64,000 nucleotides of DNA from Candidatus Nitrotoga sp. LAW (lineage in GTDB: Bacteria > Pseudomonadota > Gammaproteobacteria > Burkholderiales > Gallionellaceae): the NCBI GenBank assembly GCA_003402315.1, contig QFXI01000028.1, positions 62,001-126,000 on the forward strand, read 5' to 3'. The notes under the pieces are model-generated. The model made no database searches, was not told where the DNA came from, and worked only from the letters and a program-made list of their open reading frames with translations. A program made the position numbers and the translations under genes. Positions 28,033-36,976 of this stretch are shown here, piece by piece (the first letter of the stretch is position 1; every line of letters starts with the position of its first letter).

Positions 28033-28245
28033 ATGGATTGGATTGAAACACCCGAATCTTCAAACATTACTCGGTTTGCCTATGACGATACAAGCTATGT
28101 CCTGAAGGTGGAATTTAAAAACGGTGGCCTATACGATTACTTTGATGTGCCACAGCATATCTTTGAGGGGATGCGTAGCGCACCATCAAAGGGACAATAC
28201 TTGGCACAGCAGATTAAGGGGGCTTATCGGTATGCAAGAGCCTAG
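28033..28245 (+). CDS. KTSC domain protein, 70 aa
   Basis: Single KTSC domain: SSNITRFAYDDTSYVLKVEF, then GGLYDYFDVPQHIFEGMRSAPSKG. The fold is small and beta-rich; it is named for its occurrence at the end of some lysyl-tRNA synthetases and also stands alone in many bacteria. Its biochemical role is unknown. It begins 3 bases after the HerA stop with an AAAAGGAG site in the herA end, so it is the fourth gene of the DUF2130-SIR2-HerA cluster. It may be a regulator or target sensor of that system (inference), or a passenger. Confidence 0.85.
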   Translation: MDWIETPESSNITRFAYDDTSYVLKVEFKNGGLYDYFDVPQHIFEGMRSAPSKGQYLAQQIKGAYRYARA

Positions 28246-28271
28246 CTGGCTGGCTTCTCATATTCACTGAC

Positions 28272-28580
28272 ATGCTCTGCCTGGAAAGTACGATGCGTAA
28301 GCAAAAACTCGAACTTACTTGGATTGGCAAGAGGAACCAGTACAAGCTGGGGTCGGATATCTTGCTGGAAGACCCGGCGAAGAGTTATTACGTGAAGCAT
28401 AGGGTGAAGAATAACGGCATATTAGACAATCAAGTGGTGCAAAAATGCTTCGGACTACGCGGTAGCCAAAGGCGGCAAGCCTTGGAGTTGTCTGCAGATC
28501 CACCAACCGTGATTGCGACCAATATGATGCTAAAGGGCCGGTTAGGGCAGTTTGGATGCTATCAGGACATGCGAAGTTGA
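28272..28580 (+). pseudogene. type III restriction-modification relic: start of mod joined to end of res
   Basis: The open frame looks like one protein, but it is a composite. MRKQKLELTWIGKRNQYKL and LLEDPAKSYYVKHRV (from 28293) match the N-terminus of type III Mod methyltransferases. At about 28431 the Mod match ends. In another frame from 28432 the DNA encodes KWCKNASDYAVAKGGKPWS, the usual end region of the type III Res subunit (WCK.AS..A...GGKPW.Y.LIPHD), and a further frameshift brings in MMLKGRLGQFGC, resembling the final Res residues. So the middle of a mod-res operon, about 4-5 kb by family lengths, is gone. No active protein is expected. Confidence 0.7.
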
Positions 28581-28630
28581 TGATGCCATATGTGTAATGG
28601 CAGTAGCTTAAAACGTGAATTGTTTTTTCA

Positions 28631-29254
28631 ATGAATTTCGACTTTGCCACTCTTGATCTATTGCGCCAAAGCCATCCGGCGTGGCGTTTGTTGCGCTCGG
28701 ATCACGCACCGCTGGTAGCAAGTTTTTTGCAGCGAGTGTTTATCATGCCGAATGTGCGTGTTATGGCGCAAGCTGATTTGGCAGAATCACTCGAAGACGA
28801 ACTGTTTGCCATGCGCGAGAGTCTAGGCTCAGATGTTTTTCCCAAGTCTGCACTTGAATACCTCAACGACTGGGCGAGCACTGAGAAGGGGTGGTTACGC
28901 AAATTCTATGTTCAAGGTTCGGATGAGCCGTATTTCGATCTTTCCCCGCCGACCGAAAAAGCGATTACTTGGCTTGCAACGCTCACCCAGCGCAGCTTTG
29001 TTGGCACTGAGTCCCGCTTGCTTACGCTGTTCGAGTTGCTTAAGCAGATGAGTGAAGGATCTGAATCTGGTCCTCAAACGCGTGTTGCTGAATTACACAA
29101 ACGGCGTGATGAAATTGATAGGGAAATCGAGCAAATATTATCGGGTGATATTCCGCTGTTAGATAACACCGCATTGAAAGACCGCTTCCAGCAAATCACG
29201 CAATTGGCGCGGGAGCTGCTAAGCGATTTTCGTGAGGTAGAGCATAACTTTTGA
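28631..29254 (+). pseudogene. JetA (DUF3375) N-terminal fragment of a type I Wadjet system
   Basis: 207 residues that read as the N-terminal part of DUF3375, the JetA (kleisin/MukF-like) subunit of Wadjet plasmid-defence complexes: LLRQSHPAWRLLRSDHAPL, RVMAQADLAESLEDELF, ALEYLNDWASTEKGWLRKF, TERSFVGTESRLLTLFELLK-type helix (here TQRSFVGTESRLLTLFELLK). Normal JetA proteins are roughly 480-500 residues, so more than half is missing. The frame ends at TGA 29252-29254, right after REVEHNF, in the middle of a conserved helix. Directly beyond it the DNA reads as the last residues of another gene. The fragment cannot form a complete Wadjet by itself. Confidence 0.82.
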
Positions 29255-29295
29255 TTGAGGAATATCGCGCGGAGAAGGCGAGGATTTCGGGATGA
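29254..29295 (+). pseudogene. probable last codons of jetC overlapping jetD
   Basis: From ATT 29254 the frame reads IEEYRAEKARISG and stops at TGA 29293-29295. That stop overlaps the jetD start as ATGA (29292-29295), the expected jetC-jetD coupling. The fragment is too short for certain identity; the position and overlap are the main support. If right, the C-terminal part of jetA, all of jetB and nearly all of jetC were deleted. Confidence 0.45.
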
Positions 29296-30467
29296 GTTGG
29301 ACAAGACCGGGAGACTTCCGTATTCAGTTAGAAAAGTTATGGGAACGAGGGGATATATTGTCCAGCCTTGCCACAGGGGAATCATTGTTCCCGCGACGTT
29401 TGATACTCAAGTGTCCCACCTCGGCTGAGATGGCTGATCGCTTTGACGAGGTTCGTGCCTGGGTCGGAGAGATTCGAGCCGTTCCGCACTGCCGGGTAGA
29501 GACGCGTGCGTTCAAACACCGTATTTTCGGGACGAATTCCGTTCCCGCCGAGGTGTAGATAGACAGCTTTGATGCTGCCGCAACATTCATATCCAAGCGC
29601 AAAGATGCTGCCCGATTTGTTGTCTTGATAGAGGAAACAAAACAGTCCCAGCCGAAGCTGCTGGATTGGCTGGCAAGACGCCCCATGCGCGCGCTGGAAT
29701 TGGCAAATGATTGGAGCCGGTTGCTGGGGGTTGTCGCTTGGATGCAGGCTCATCCCAGGCCAGACGTGTATCTGAGGCAGGTCGATATTCCGGGCGTCCA
29801 CAGTAAATTCATTGAAGCGCATCGTAGCGTGCTGACTGAATTGTTCGATAGGGTTTTAGATCCCGAAATGATTGATACTGCGTCCGGCGTGAGCGGATTT
29901 GCATCGCGCTATGGATTCCGCGATAAGCCGCTACGCATTCGTTTTCGCTTGCTTGATCCTGACTAAACGCCATCGGCATACGTACCAGACATCACGCTTG
30001 ATGCCGCGAGCTTCGCCCAGCTCAATCCTATGGTTTCACGGGTTTTTATTACTGAAAATGAGATCAATTTTTTAGCTTTCCCACTGCTAAATGAAAGTTT
30101 GGTAATCTTCGGCGCGGGGTATGGATTTGAAATGTCGGGACATGCCAATTGGTTATCGCGCTGCCGCATTTATTATTGGGGTGATATTGATACGCACGGC
30201 TTCGCAATTCTCGATCAGCTGCGCAACCAGTTCGCGCACGTGGAATCGTTATTGATGGATCGAGCCACTTTATTTAAATTCGAGCCGCTCTGGGGTGAGG
30301 AAGAGAAGCAAACGTTGCGCGACTTGCCTAGATTAACCCCTGAAGAGCTTTCTCTTTATAACGATTTGCGGGATAACCGGATACGTAAAAATATTCGGCT
30401 TGAGCAAGAAAAAATCGGCTTTGGATGGTGCGAAACCGCTTTAAAAAGGCTCTCAGATAACCGATGA
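29292..30467 (+). pseudogene. JetD (DUF3322/DUF2220) nuclease of Wadjet, with two in-frame stop codons
   Basis: The full-length 391-codon frame encodes a JetD-like protein: DUF3322 N-terminal part (TRPGDFRIQLEKLWERGDIL, FPRRLILKCPTSAEM) and DUF2220 toprim part with the Glu in VFITENEINFL and the acidic DxD in YYWGDIDTHGFAIL. JetD cleaves plasmid DNA in type I Wadjet. The frame is interrupted twice without any frameshift: TAG at 29556-29558 (a Trp position in relatives, TGG to TAG) and TAA at 29964-29966. The toprim residues themselves are intact. Read as three pieces, it is a decaying gene; stop-codon readthrough is a less likely alternative. Confidence 0.8.
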
Positions 30468-30496
30468 ATTGCAACAAATGCCTTATCGTTGGCCTG

Positions 30497-31264
30497 CTAA
30501 ACAATTTCCCGCCAAGAAAATCCTTCGTCTTGCGTGGCTACCGCAACCCATGCTGGGTTGCAATTGAGCGCTGTGCTTAACGCGTGTACCGCCAGTTCAG
30601 GTGTATTATTTTTACGGCTTAGATGTGCAGCCACGATGTGCTGCAAACGGCTATAGTCTAACCGTGCCAGCAGCGCTGCCGCGTCTGCATTATTCAGATG
30701 GCCGAATCGGCCACCTACACGTCGCTTAAGGCTTAACGGATAATCACTGTTGGCCAATAGCGCAGCGTCATGGTTACATTCCAGAACCAACGCATCACAG
30801 CCACTTAGCGTTGTTTCAATATGGGGAGTAGAGCAGCCAATGTCGGTTAAGACCCCCAGTCGTTTTGCACCATCGCTGAACATGTATTGTACTGGTTCAG
30901 CAGCATCATGCGGCACGGGAAAAGGATGCACCAATAGTCCATCGATGGCAAAAGGAAGGTGCGGGTCAATTTTGGTCAGCTGGGGCAAGTTACCCAGCAA
31001 TTTGAATTGTGCCCGAAGTGTGCCGTGGGTTAGCCATACCGGGATTGAATGTTTCCTTGCCAACCGTGCTACCCCGGCAATGTGGTCGCCATGTTCATGC
31101 GTTACCACGATGCCATTAAGAGAGTCAGGAGCCAAGCCAAGCCGCGCCAGGCGCGCACAGGTGTCAGTTAGGGGAAAGCCGCAGTCCATTAATACGCAGG
31201 TACTCCCCGCTTGCACTACCAGTGCGTTACCTTCGCTGCCGCTACCAAGTGAAGCAAAGCGCAT
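30497..31264 (-). CDS. metallo-beta-lactamase-fold hydrolase (YycJ/WalJ-like)
   Basis: 255-residue enzyme with the metal motif HEHGDH (His56 to His61) in VVTHEHGDHIAG, followed by ECNHD and the C-terminal AAHLSRKNNTPE motif of the YycJ-type exonuclease/hydrolase group. The start MRFASLGSGSEGNALVV is typical. Cytoplasmic, likely acting on nucleic acid. It begins 16 bases after the bamC stop on the same strand, so it is the third gene of dapA-bamC-hydrolase, a usual betaproteobacterial order. It ends opposite the Wadjet relic, 29 bases away. Confidence 0.9.
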   Translation of the reverse strand: MRFASLGSGSEGNALVVQAGSTCVLMDCGFPLTDTCARLARLGLAPDSLNGIVVTHEHGDHIAGVARLARKHSIPVWLTHGTLRAQFKLLGNLPQLTKIDPHLPFAIDGLLVHPFPVPHDAAEPVQYMFSDGAKRLGVLTDIGCSTPHIETTLSGCDALVLECNHDAALLANSDYPLSLKRRVGGRFGHLNNADAAALLARLDYSRLQHIVAAHLSRKNNTPELAVHALSTALNCNPAWVAVATQDEGFSWREIV

Positions 31265-31280
31265 AAATTAAGGACGAACG

Positions 31281-32414
31281 CTATTTGGTCAACTGTTTGT
31301 ACAATAGTTCTGTGATACGCTGCGTGGCTTCGTCCTTGCCAGCATCTCCATTGAGCGCACTGACTTCAGTGACAGCCTTATTTTCATGCACGGTCACCCG
31401 ATAGCGAGCTCCATCAACCGAATTTTTAGTGGATTTTTGGTCGTTATCATTACGCCAGAACATCAAATTATTGGCCCAGCTTTTTTTCTTCGCCATATCC
31501 TTGTCCGCGCTCACAAAGTATATGCCGCTTGCCCTGTCCTTGTCCTGCACCTCAATGCCCGCCTGATCTAACGCGAGTCCAATCTGGCGCCAGCTTTTGT
31601 CAAATGGCTCGTTCAATATTATGATTTTATGGCCGTTAATTTCTTGTAGTTTTGGCATGGTGGCCGCTGTCAATGACGAGCCGGCGACACTCTCTTGCGA
31701 TTTAGGTGTTTGCTCGCCGCCCAATTTGGCCATCAACAACTGCAACATGCTGGCTTCCAGCCCAGGATCATTCGGGCGCGGCCTCCATTTATAGCCGTTC
31801 TTATCCACGTCCAGCACTTCTTCCATCCCGCGATGGCTAATATAAATTTCCGCACTGCTGCCATCTTTGCTACGCTCCAAGCGAGTGCGATACATATCCT
31901 GTTCGCCAGATGAACTAAGCTGATCGAATACTTTGCTAAGTATTTTACTTAAACCACTTTTTTGGACTTTGGCTTGTCTTTCGGTCCAGTCTGTTTCGAT
32001 GATACCAGCCACAGGATTATCTAATTTGATGATAAAACCTTGTTCCTGCCAGAATTCTTTAACCAGCGGCCATACATTTTCTACCTTACCCCCTACGACT
32101 AGCCAACGTTGGGTGCCGCTACGTTCTATATGCGCATTTTTCACTTCCGGCAGTACAGTGGCGCCAGTACCCGCTTGCGTTACTTGACCGCCCTTAACAA
32201 AATCTGAGAAGTTTGCCGCGACCTCGCCGTCACTACCTGGGATGATATGTTGATTTTTAGTGACAGGGGTGGTTAGGTCAGGTGGAACTTCTAGGGTCGG
32301 CATTTTGTTTGCGGCAGATTTATAATCAACGCGCTTATTTTCAATGCCAACGGCACTGCATCCAGCCAAAATCAATAATGAAATAAATAATGCAGTTAAA
32401 TGTAGTGTTCTCAT
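31281..32414 (-). CDS. bamC: outer membrane assembly lipoprotein BamC
   Basis: Accessory lipoprotein of the BAM complex that inserts beta-barrel proteins into the outer membrane. The start at 32414 gives MRTLHLTALFISLLILAGC, a lipoprotein signal with lipobox LAGC, and a proper AGGGA site upstream. The longer frame from 32531 would add 39 residues in front of the signal and is rejected. The mature N-terminus has the VDYKSA/LEVPPDL pattern that binds BamD. Two NlpB/DapX domains follow. The length is 377 residues. It lies downstream of dapA (156-base gap), the usual nlpB position. Confidence 0.92.
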   Translation of the reverse strand: MRTLHLTALFISLLILAGCSAVGIENKRVDYKSAANKMPTLEVPPDLTTPVTKNQHIIPGSDGEVAANFSDFVKGGQVTQAGTGATVLPEVKNAHIERSGTQRWLVVGGKVENVWPLVKEFWQEQGFIIKLDNPVAGIIETDWTERQAKVQKSGLSKILSKVFDQLSSSGEQDMYRTRLERSKDGSSAEIYISHRGMEEVLDVDKNGYKWRPRPNDPGLEASMLQLLMAKLGGEQTPKSQESVAGSSLTAATMPKLQEINGHKIIILNEPFDKSWRQIGLALDQAGIEVQDKDRASGIYFVSADKDMAKKKSWANNLMFWRNDNDQKSTKNSVDGARYRVTVHENKAVTEVSALNGDAGKDEATQRITELLYKQLTK

Positions 32415-32570
32415 GCCATCCCTGAAATTGATTATTACCGTAAGTTCAATTAGTTGAGCATTGCATAATTTAAAAATGCCCTGACATTTAGGATGCGCAG
32501 TAATAGGCGAAAGTTCCGTCACTTCTCCCATTATGGCGAGGAACTGTACTGGTGCTTGGTCTGAAGTAAG

Positions 32571-33449
32571 CTAATTGATCGCTCCTGCCTGGCGCATCGC
32601 ATTTTCCACTATATTTTGGGAGGCTGCGGACAGTGGCGTAAGTGGTAGGCGCAGCACATTCTTCATTTTGCCCATAGACGACACAGCCCATTTTACCGGT
32701 ATGGGGTTGGCTTCAATAAATAAGTAACGGTGTAATCCAAGCAAGCGGAAATTGATCTCGCGCGCCTTGGCCACATCACCGTTCAAGGCGGCTAAACACA
32801 TTTCATGCATTAACCTGGGCGCCACGTTGGCGGTAACGGAAATCGTGCCATGTGCGCCCAACAGTATCAGCGCCAATGCGCTTGCATCATCACCACTGTA
32901 TACCGCGAAATCTTTTGGCGCCCGCTGCAACAGGTCACTCCCGCGCTCGATATCACCGCTCGCATCTTTGATGCCAACGATATTGGGAATCTGCGCCAAA
33001 CGCAGCACAGTATCGTTATTCATGTCCGCACAGGTGCGTCCAGGTACGTTATATAGGATATGCGGCATATCCACAGCCTCGGCAATGGCTTTGAAGTGCA
33101 AGTACAAGCCTTCCTGTGTCGGCTTGTTATAGTATGGCACTACTGTCAGTGAAGCGTCTGCGCCTGCCTTTTTTGAAAAAGCCGCCAATTCGATAGCTTC
33201 TTTGGTTGAATTCGCGCCTGTTCCGGCAATTACTGGAATGCGTCCGGCCACATGATCCACTGCCACCTGAATTAACAATTCATGCTCGGCTAAGTCTACC
33301 GTAGGTGATTCACCCGTGGTGCCAACTACTACAATGCTATCCGTGCCTTGCATAATATGAAAATCAATCAATGCGCGGAAGGCGGCCAAATCCAGGCTGC
33401 CGTCCTCGTTCATTGGGGTCACGATTGCAACAATGCTGCCCTTAATCAT
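32571..33449 (-). CDS. dapA: 4-hydroxy-tetrahydrodipicolinate synthase
   Basis: Condenses pyruvate with aspartate semialdehyde at the head of lysine and diaminopimelate synthesis. The start is ATG 33449 ([13 protein letters not shown]), which gives the classic 292 residues. A TTG four codons upstream is rejected. Motifs are [11 protein letters not shown], the Tyr region [19 protein letters not shown] and GIKDASGD with the Schiff-base lysine. First gene of dapA-bamC-hydrolase. Confidence 0.96.
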   Translation of the reverse strand: MIKGSIVAIVTPMNEDGSLDLAAFRALIDFHIMQGTDSIVVVGTTGESPTVDLAEHELLIQVAVDHVAGRIPVIAGTGANSTKEAIELAAFSKKAGADASLTVVPYYNKPTQEGLYLHFKAIAEAVDMPHILYNVPGRTCADMNNDTVLRLAQIPNIVGIKDASGDIERGSDLLQRAPKDFAVYSGDDASALALILLGAHGTISVTANVAPRLMHEMCLAALNGDVAKAREINFRLLGLHRYLFIEANPIPVKWAVSSMGKMKNVLRLPLTPLSAASQNIVENAMRQAGAIN

Positions 33450-33623
33450 GGTGTCCAACAATACAGAAATTGGATCGATTATCTGGCGAACTGTCTACTT
33501 TTGAATTATGTATACGCATAAGATATTGTTTTTTTAAAGAAAAATATTCTATCTGGGTAGGAAAAACAGATAGTTATCATTTATTACGGTAAAACCCCGG
33601 CAAACGCCTAGATCATTTATGTT

Positions 33624-34073
33624 TTAGCGGACACCGAACAATTCAACATCAAAAATCAATGCTGCATTTGGCGGGATGGCGCTTCCTGCGCCTCTTGCGC
33701 CATAACCCAAGTCAGCTGGAATAATCAGTGTGCGTTGACCGCCGACTTTCATACCAGCAACGCCTTGATCCCAACCTTTAATTACGCGCCCTTCGCCTAA
33801 TGGGAAGGAAAAATGCGCGCCACGATCAAGAGAGCTATCAAATTTTGCCCCTTTGTTGCTTGGAGCGGTCGCACTATAAAGCCAACCTGTGTAATGTACG
33901 TCAACCGTTTTACCTGCTACGGCTTCTTTGCCATCGCCTACTTTGAGATCTTTTTTAATAAGTTTTGTAACGGCAGCCGCCACATTATCAGTGGCAGAGA
34001 ATGCGCTTTGGGTTAGCGACATCATAGGCAGAAGAAACATGCCAGAAAAAAATAATGCTTTAATTTTATGCAT
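33624..34073 (-). CDS. FKBP-type peptidyl-prolyl isomerase, exported
   Basis: 149-residue protein with an N-terminal signal peptide (MHKIKALFFSGMFLLPMMSL, cleaved probably after AFSA) and one FKBP domain: VDVHYTGWLY, GAKFDSSLDRG, PLGEGRVIKGWDQGVAGMKVGG and YGARGAGSAIPPNA. It should act as a periplasmic folding catalyst. ATG 34073 is preferred to an upstream TTG because a TGAGGT site stands just before it. It is a single gene upstream of dapA, on the same strand, with 174 bases in between. Confidence 0.93.
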   Translation of the reverse strand: MHKIKALFFSGMFLLPMMSLTQSAFSATDNVAAAVTKLIKKDLKVGDGKEAVAGKTVDVHYTGWLYSATAPSNKGAKFDSSLDRGAHFSFPLGEGRVIKGWDQGVAGMKVGGQRTLIIPADLGYGARGAGSAIPPNAALIFDVELFGVR

Positions 34074-34434
34074 AATCAAACCTCAGAAAAAATTTAAGTT
34101 TGCAATAATATCATTATTAAGCTGTATCTAGCAGCCCTAGCCTCTTCATCAATATGAGATGAGTCTAAAAGGATAGGCTGTAAAAACAGGCTCCAACGTT
34201 TCGGTAACAAACCGAAAACGAATGACTCAGAGTATTTGGTTTAGTCAGCGCCATAAATTTTAAGACAGACAAGCAAGGGTACGATGCGGTATATTCAATG
34301 CTGCTAGCCGTATGCGACGTGTAAATTTTGAATATGACAAATTATTTCAATGCGCATGACCACCCCCCAAAAAATACCCCTCACAATATACGTGTGAAAA
34401 TTAATTTCAATTTAATCAAACTAGTTAAAGCTGT
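34074..34434. other. divergent intergenic region fkbp / xth
   Basis: 361 bases between two divergent genes; it must hold both promoters. It is AT-rich near xth. ACGTTTCGGTAACAAACCGAAAACG (34196-34220) is a short inverted arrangement (TTTCGGT and ACCGAAA). I see no open frame, RNA gene or terminator. Confidence 0.4.
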
Positions 34435-35202
34435 ATGAAAATTGCAACTTGGAATGTGAATTCGCTTAAAGTACGCCTGCCGCATACATTGGACTGGCTG
34501 GCGGCTAATCAGCCGGATGCGCTGTGTTTGCAGGAAACCAAGCAAGAGGACAGTAAATTTCCCTTGGCAGAGTTACAACAGGCTGGTTACCAAGCTGTGT
34601 TCAGCGGGCAAAAGACCTATAACGGTGTTGCCATTATCAGCAAGGCTGTGCCTGAAGATGTAATGCACGGCATACCGACTTTCCCGGATGAACAAAAACG
34701 AGTAATTGCTGCCACGCTCAACGGTGTGCGTGTGGTATGCATTTATGTACCGAACGGTCAGAGCGTAGACTCAGACAAATATCAATATAAATTGGCATGG
34801 CTGACTGCTTTGCAGCAGTGGTTAAAGGACGAGTTGGTTCGCTATCCTAAACTTGTGCTGCTTGGCGATTATAATATCGCGCCTGAAGACCGTGATGTGC
34901 ATGATCCTCAAGCATGGGTAGGTAATGTGCTGGTGAGCGAACCTGAACGCGCGGCATTCAGAGCGCTCGAACAACTTGGATTGCGCGATAGTTTCCGCCT
35001 GTTCGAGCAGTCGGAGAAATCCTATACTTGGTGGGATTACCGCATGATGGCTTTCCGCCGCAATATGGGATTGCGCATTGACCACATTTTAGTGAGTGAG
35101 GCGCTGGTACCAAATTGCACTGCCTGTTCAATAGACCGCACATTACGAAAGCTGGAGCGTCCATCAGATCATGTGCCAGTGGTGGCGGACATCGCAATTT
35201 AA
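34435..35202 (+). CDS. xth: exodeoxyribonuclease III
   Basis: Mg-dependent apurinic/apyrimidinic endonuclease and 3'-exonuclease of base excision repair. The exonuclease-endonuclease-phosphatase fold is clear: TWNVNSLKVRL, the metal Glu in LCLQETKQED, YVPNGQ, the GDYNIAP motif and the final SDHVPVVADI with the catalytic His. 255 residues is the normal length. Convergent with trpE. Confidence 0.96.
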   Translation: MKIATWNVNSLKVRLPHTLDWLAANQPDALCLQETKQEDSKFPLAELQQAGYQAVFSGQKTYNGVAIISKAVPEDVMHGIPTFPDEQKRVIAATLNGVRVVCIYVPNGQSVDSDKYQYKLAWLTALQQWLKDELVRYPKLVLLGDYNIAPEDRDVHDPQAWVGNVLVSEPERAAFRALEQLGLRDSFRLFEQSEKSYTWWDYRMMAFRRNMGLRIDHILVSEALVPNCTACSIDRTLRKLERPSDHVPVVADIAI

Positions 35203-35345
35203 ATACCTGGCAACTCATAAATCTAGATGATATTTTGAGCAACGCAAGATAACAGCATCGCAGTCTGCCTCAATGAATCTTGTCGGCAAACGAAAGAACT
35301 TTAGTCCAATCTTGTTCTTGAAAAACGTAAGTTCTGCCGCACAAG

Positions 35346-36845
35346 CTACAAGCCAATTCCTGTTTCGCCAGCATTATCCAGTCCAGCCAGCACCATCTCG
35401 GCGGCACGTAGCACGGCGCGTGCTTTATTCTGGGTTTCTGTCCATTCGCTAGCCGGTACCGAGTCGGCTACCAAGCCCCCCCCAGATTGGACGTAGAGAG
35501 TGCCTGCTTTGACCACCGCAGTGCGAATGGCAATGGCAAGATCCATGTCGCCGTTGAAGCCAAGATAGCCGACTGCGCCAGCGTAGATGCCACGCTTGGT
35601 AGGCTCCAGTTCGTCGATGATTTCCATCGCGCGTACTTTGGGTGCACCGCTCACCGTGCCAGCCGGGAAGGTGGCTTTCAATACCGCAATTGCATCCAGC
35701 CCTGGTTTGAGCGTGCCTTCGACATTGGACACAATGTGCATCACGTGCGAATACCGCTCAATTACCATTTTCTCGGTGAGCTTCACCGTGCCCTGCTGCG
35801 CGACGCGGCCAACATCATTACGCCCGAGGTCTATAAGCATCAGGTGCTCCGCCAGCTCCTTTGGATCGGTCAACAGTTCTTGCGCTAATTGGGTATCCTG
35901 TTGCGGTGTTTTGCCGCGCGGACGTGTGCCAGCAATGGGGCGCACGGTTACGTTGTCACCTTCCAGCCGCACCAGAATTTCCGGTGAAGCGCCGACCACA
36001 TGGTGGTCACCCATGTTGTAATAGAACATGTAGGGTGAGGGGTTGATGGAGCGCAGCACCCGGTAAAGGTTGAGCGGTGACGCAGGGAATGGCTGGCTCA
36101 TGCGCTGCGAAGGCACAACTTGCATGATATCGCCATCGAAAATATAGCGCTTGGCCTTTTCTACCGCCTGTTTGTAGGCTTCTTCACCGAACTCGGATAT
36201 GGCCTGCTGAGGGGGAAATTGTGGGGCACGGGGTATTTCAACCGGTTGGCGCAGCAATTGTGACAGTTCTTGCAGGCGTTGCCGAGCCAGAGCATACGCA
36301 TTGGGCAGTTCTGGATTGGCATATACGATGAAGATAAGCTTGCCGGACAGATTGTCCACTACCGCCAATTGCTCGGTGAGCATTAGCAGTATATCCGGCG
36401 TGCCGAGCACATCCTGTTTTTGCGTTTTGGCCAGACGTGGTTCGATATAGCGTACGGTGTCATAGCCGAAATAGCCGGCTAACCCGCCAGTAAAGCGCGG
36501 CAGGCCGGGCAGTGGCGCAACCTTGAAACGCGACTGGTAGTCCTTGATGAAATCCAGCGGGTTGTCCGCATTTTGGACGGTTTCGCCAGTCGCAGTGGTG
36601 AGTGTAATGTGCTTGCCGCGCACCGTAATGCGTGTATCGGCGGGTAGCCCGATAAAGGAATAGCGGCCGAAGCGTTCACCACCCTGCACTGATTCCAGTA
36701 GATAGGAATAAGGTTTGTTGGCGAGCTTAAGATACAGCGACAGTGGCGTATCCAGATCAGCAAAGGTCTCTGCCACCAGCGGGATACGGTTATATCCTTG
36801 CTCAGCAAGTTGATCGAAAGCTTGTTTAGAAATGGGATTCAACAC
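35346..36845 (-). CDS. trpE: anthranilate synthase component I
   Basis: Converts chorismate to anthranilate with ammonia from TrpG, at the head of tryptophan synthesis. The feedback site [18 protein letters not shown] is visible at the N-terminus. The chorismate-binding domain shows [46 protein letters not shown] and [15 protein letters not shown]. The length is 499 residues. A Trp-rich leader peptide lies between gph and trpE. In most betaproteobacteria trpG, trpD and trpC follow trpE directly, but here trpE is followed by the convergent xth gene, so those genes must lie elsewhere. Confidence 0.96.
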   Translation of the reverse strand: MLNPISKQAFDQLAEQGYNRIPLVAETFADLDTPLSLYLKLANKPYSYLLESVQGGERFGRYSFIGLPADTRITVRGKHITLTTATGETVQNADNPLDFIKDYQSRFKVAPLPGLPRFTGGLAGYFGYDTVRYIEPRLAKTQKQDVLGTPDILLMLTEQLAVVDNLSGKLIFIVYANPELPNAYALARQRLQELSQLLRQPVEIPRAPQFPPQQAISEFGEEAYKQAVEKAKRYIFDGDIMQVVPSQRMSQPFPASPLNLYRVLRSINPSPYMFYYNMGDHHVVGASPEILVRLEGDNVTVRPIAGTRPRGKTPQQDTQLAQELLTDPKELAEHLMLIDLGRNDVGRVAQQGTVKLTEKMVIERYSHVMHIVSNVEGTLKPGLDAIAVLKATFPAGTVSGAPKVRAMEIIDELEPTKRGIYAGAVGYLGFNGDMDLAIAIRTAVVKAGTLYVQSGGGLVADSVPASEWTETQNKARAVLRAAEMVLAGLDNAGETGIGL

Positions 36846-36861
36846 GAATGGCTCCTAACTC

Positions 36862-36972
36862 AAAAAATGGGAAGACGGCAGCACTAAAACGGGGCAGCCA
36901 CACCGAACGGAGTGGTGGTCACCATCGCCATGCAGTAGTTTCTCTCCAGATTTTGAAATTTTCGTGTGTCAT
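36862..36972 (-). promoter_or_regulatory. trp leader peptide and putative attenuator before trpE
   Basis: On the minus strand a 17-codon frame (36972 down to stop 36919) encodes MTHENFKIWRETTAWRW, with three Trp codons, two of them next to the stop. It begins five bases after the gph stop. The sequence after it contains pairing segments (CCACC and GGTGTGG, 36898-36918) and a run of six T on the transcript strand (36862-36867). This is the layout of ribosome-mediated attenuation by tryptophan supply. The exact terminator stem could not be resolved by eye. Confidence 0.65.
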
Positions 36973-36976
36973 CAGG

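Noticed and set aside
28272-28580. A novel 102-residue protein after the KTSC gene
   Set aside because: The frame is a chance fusion of a Mod start with out-of-frame Res end sequence, so it is treated as a relic.
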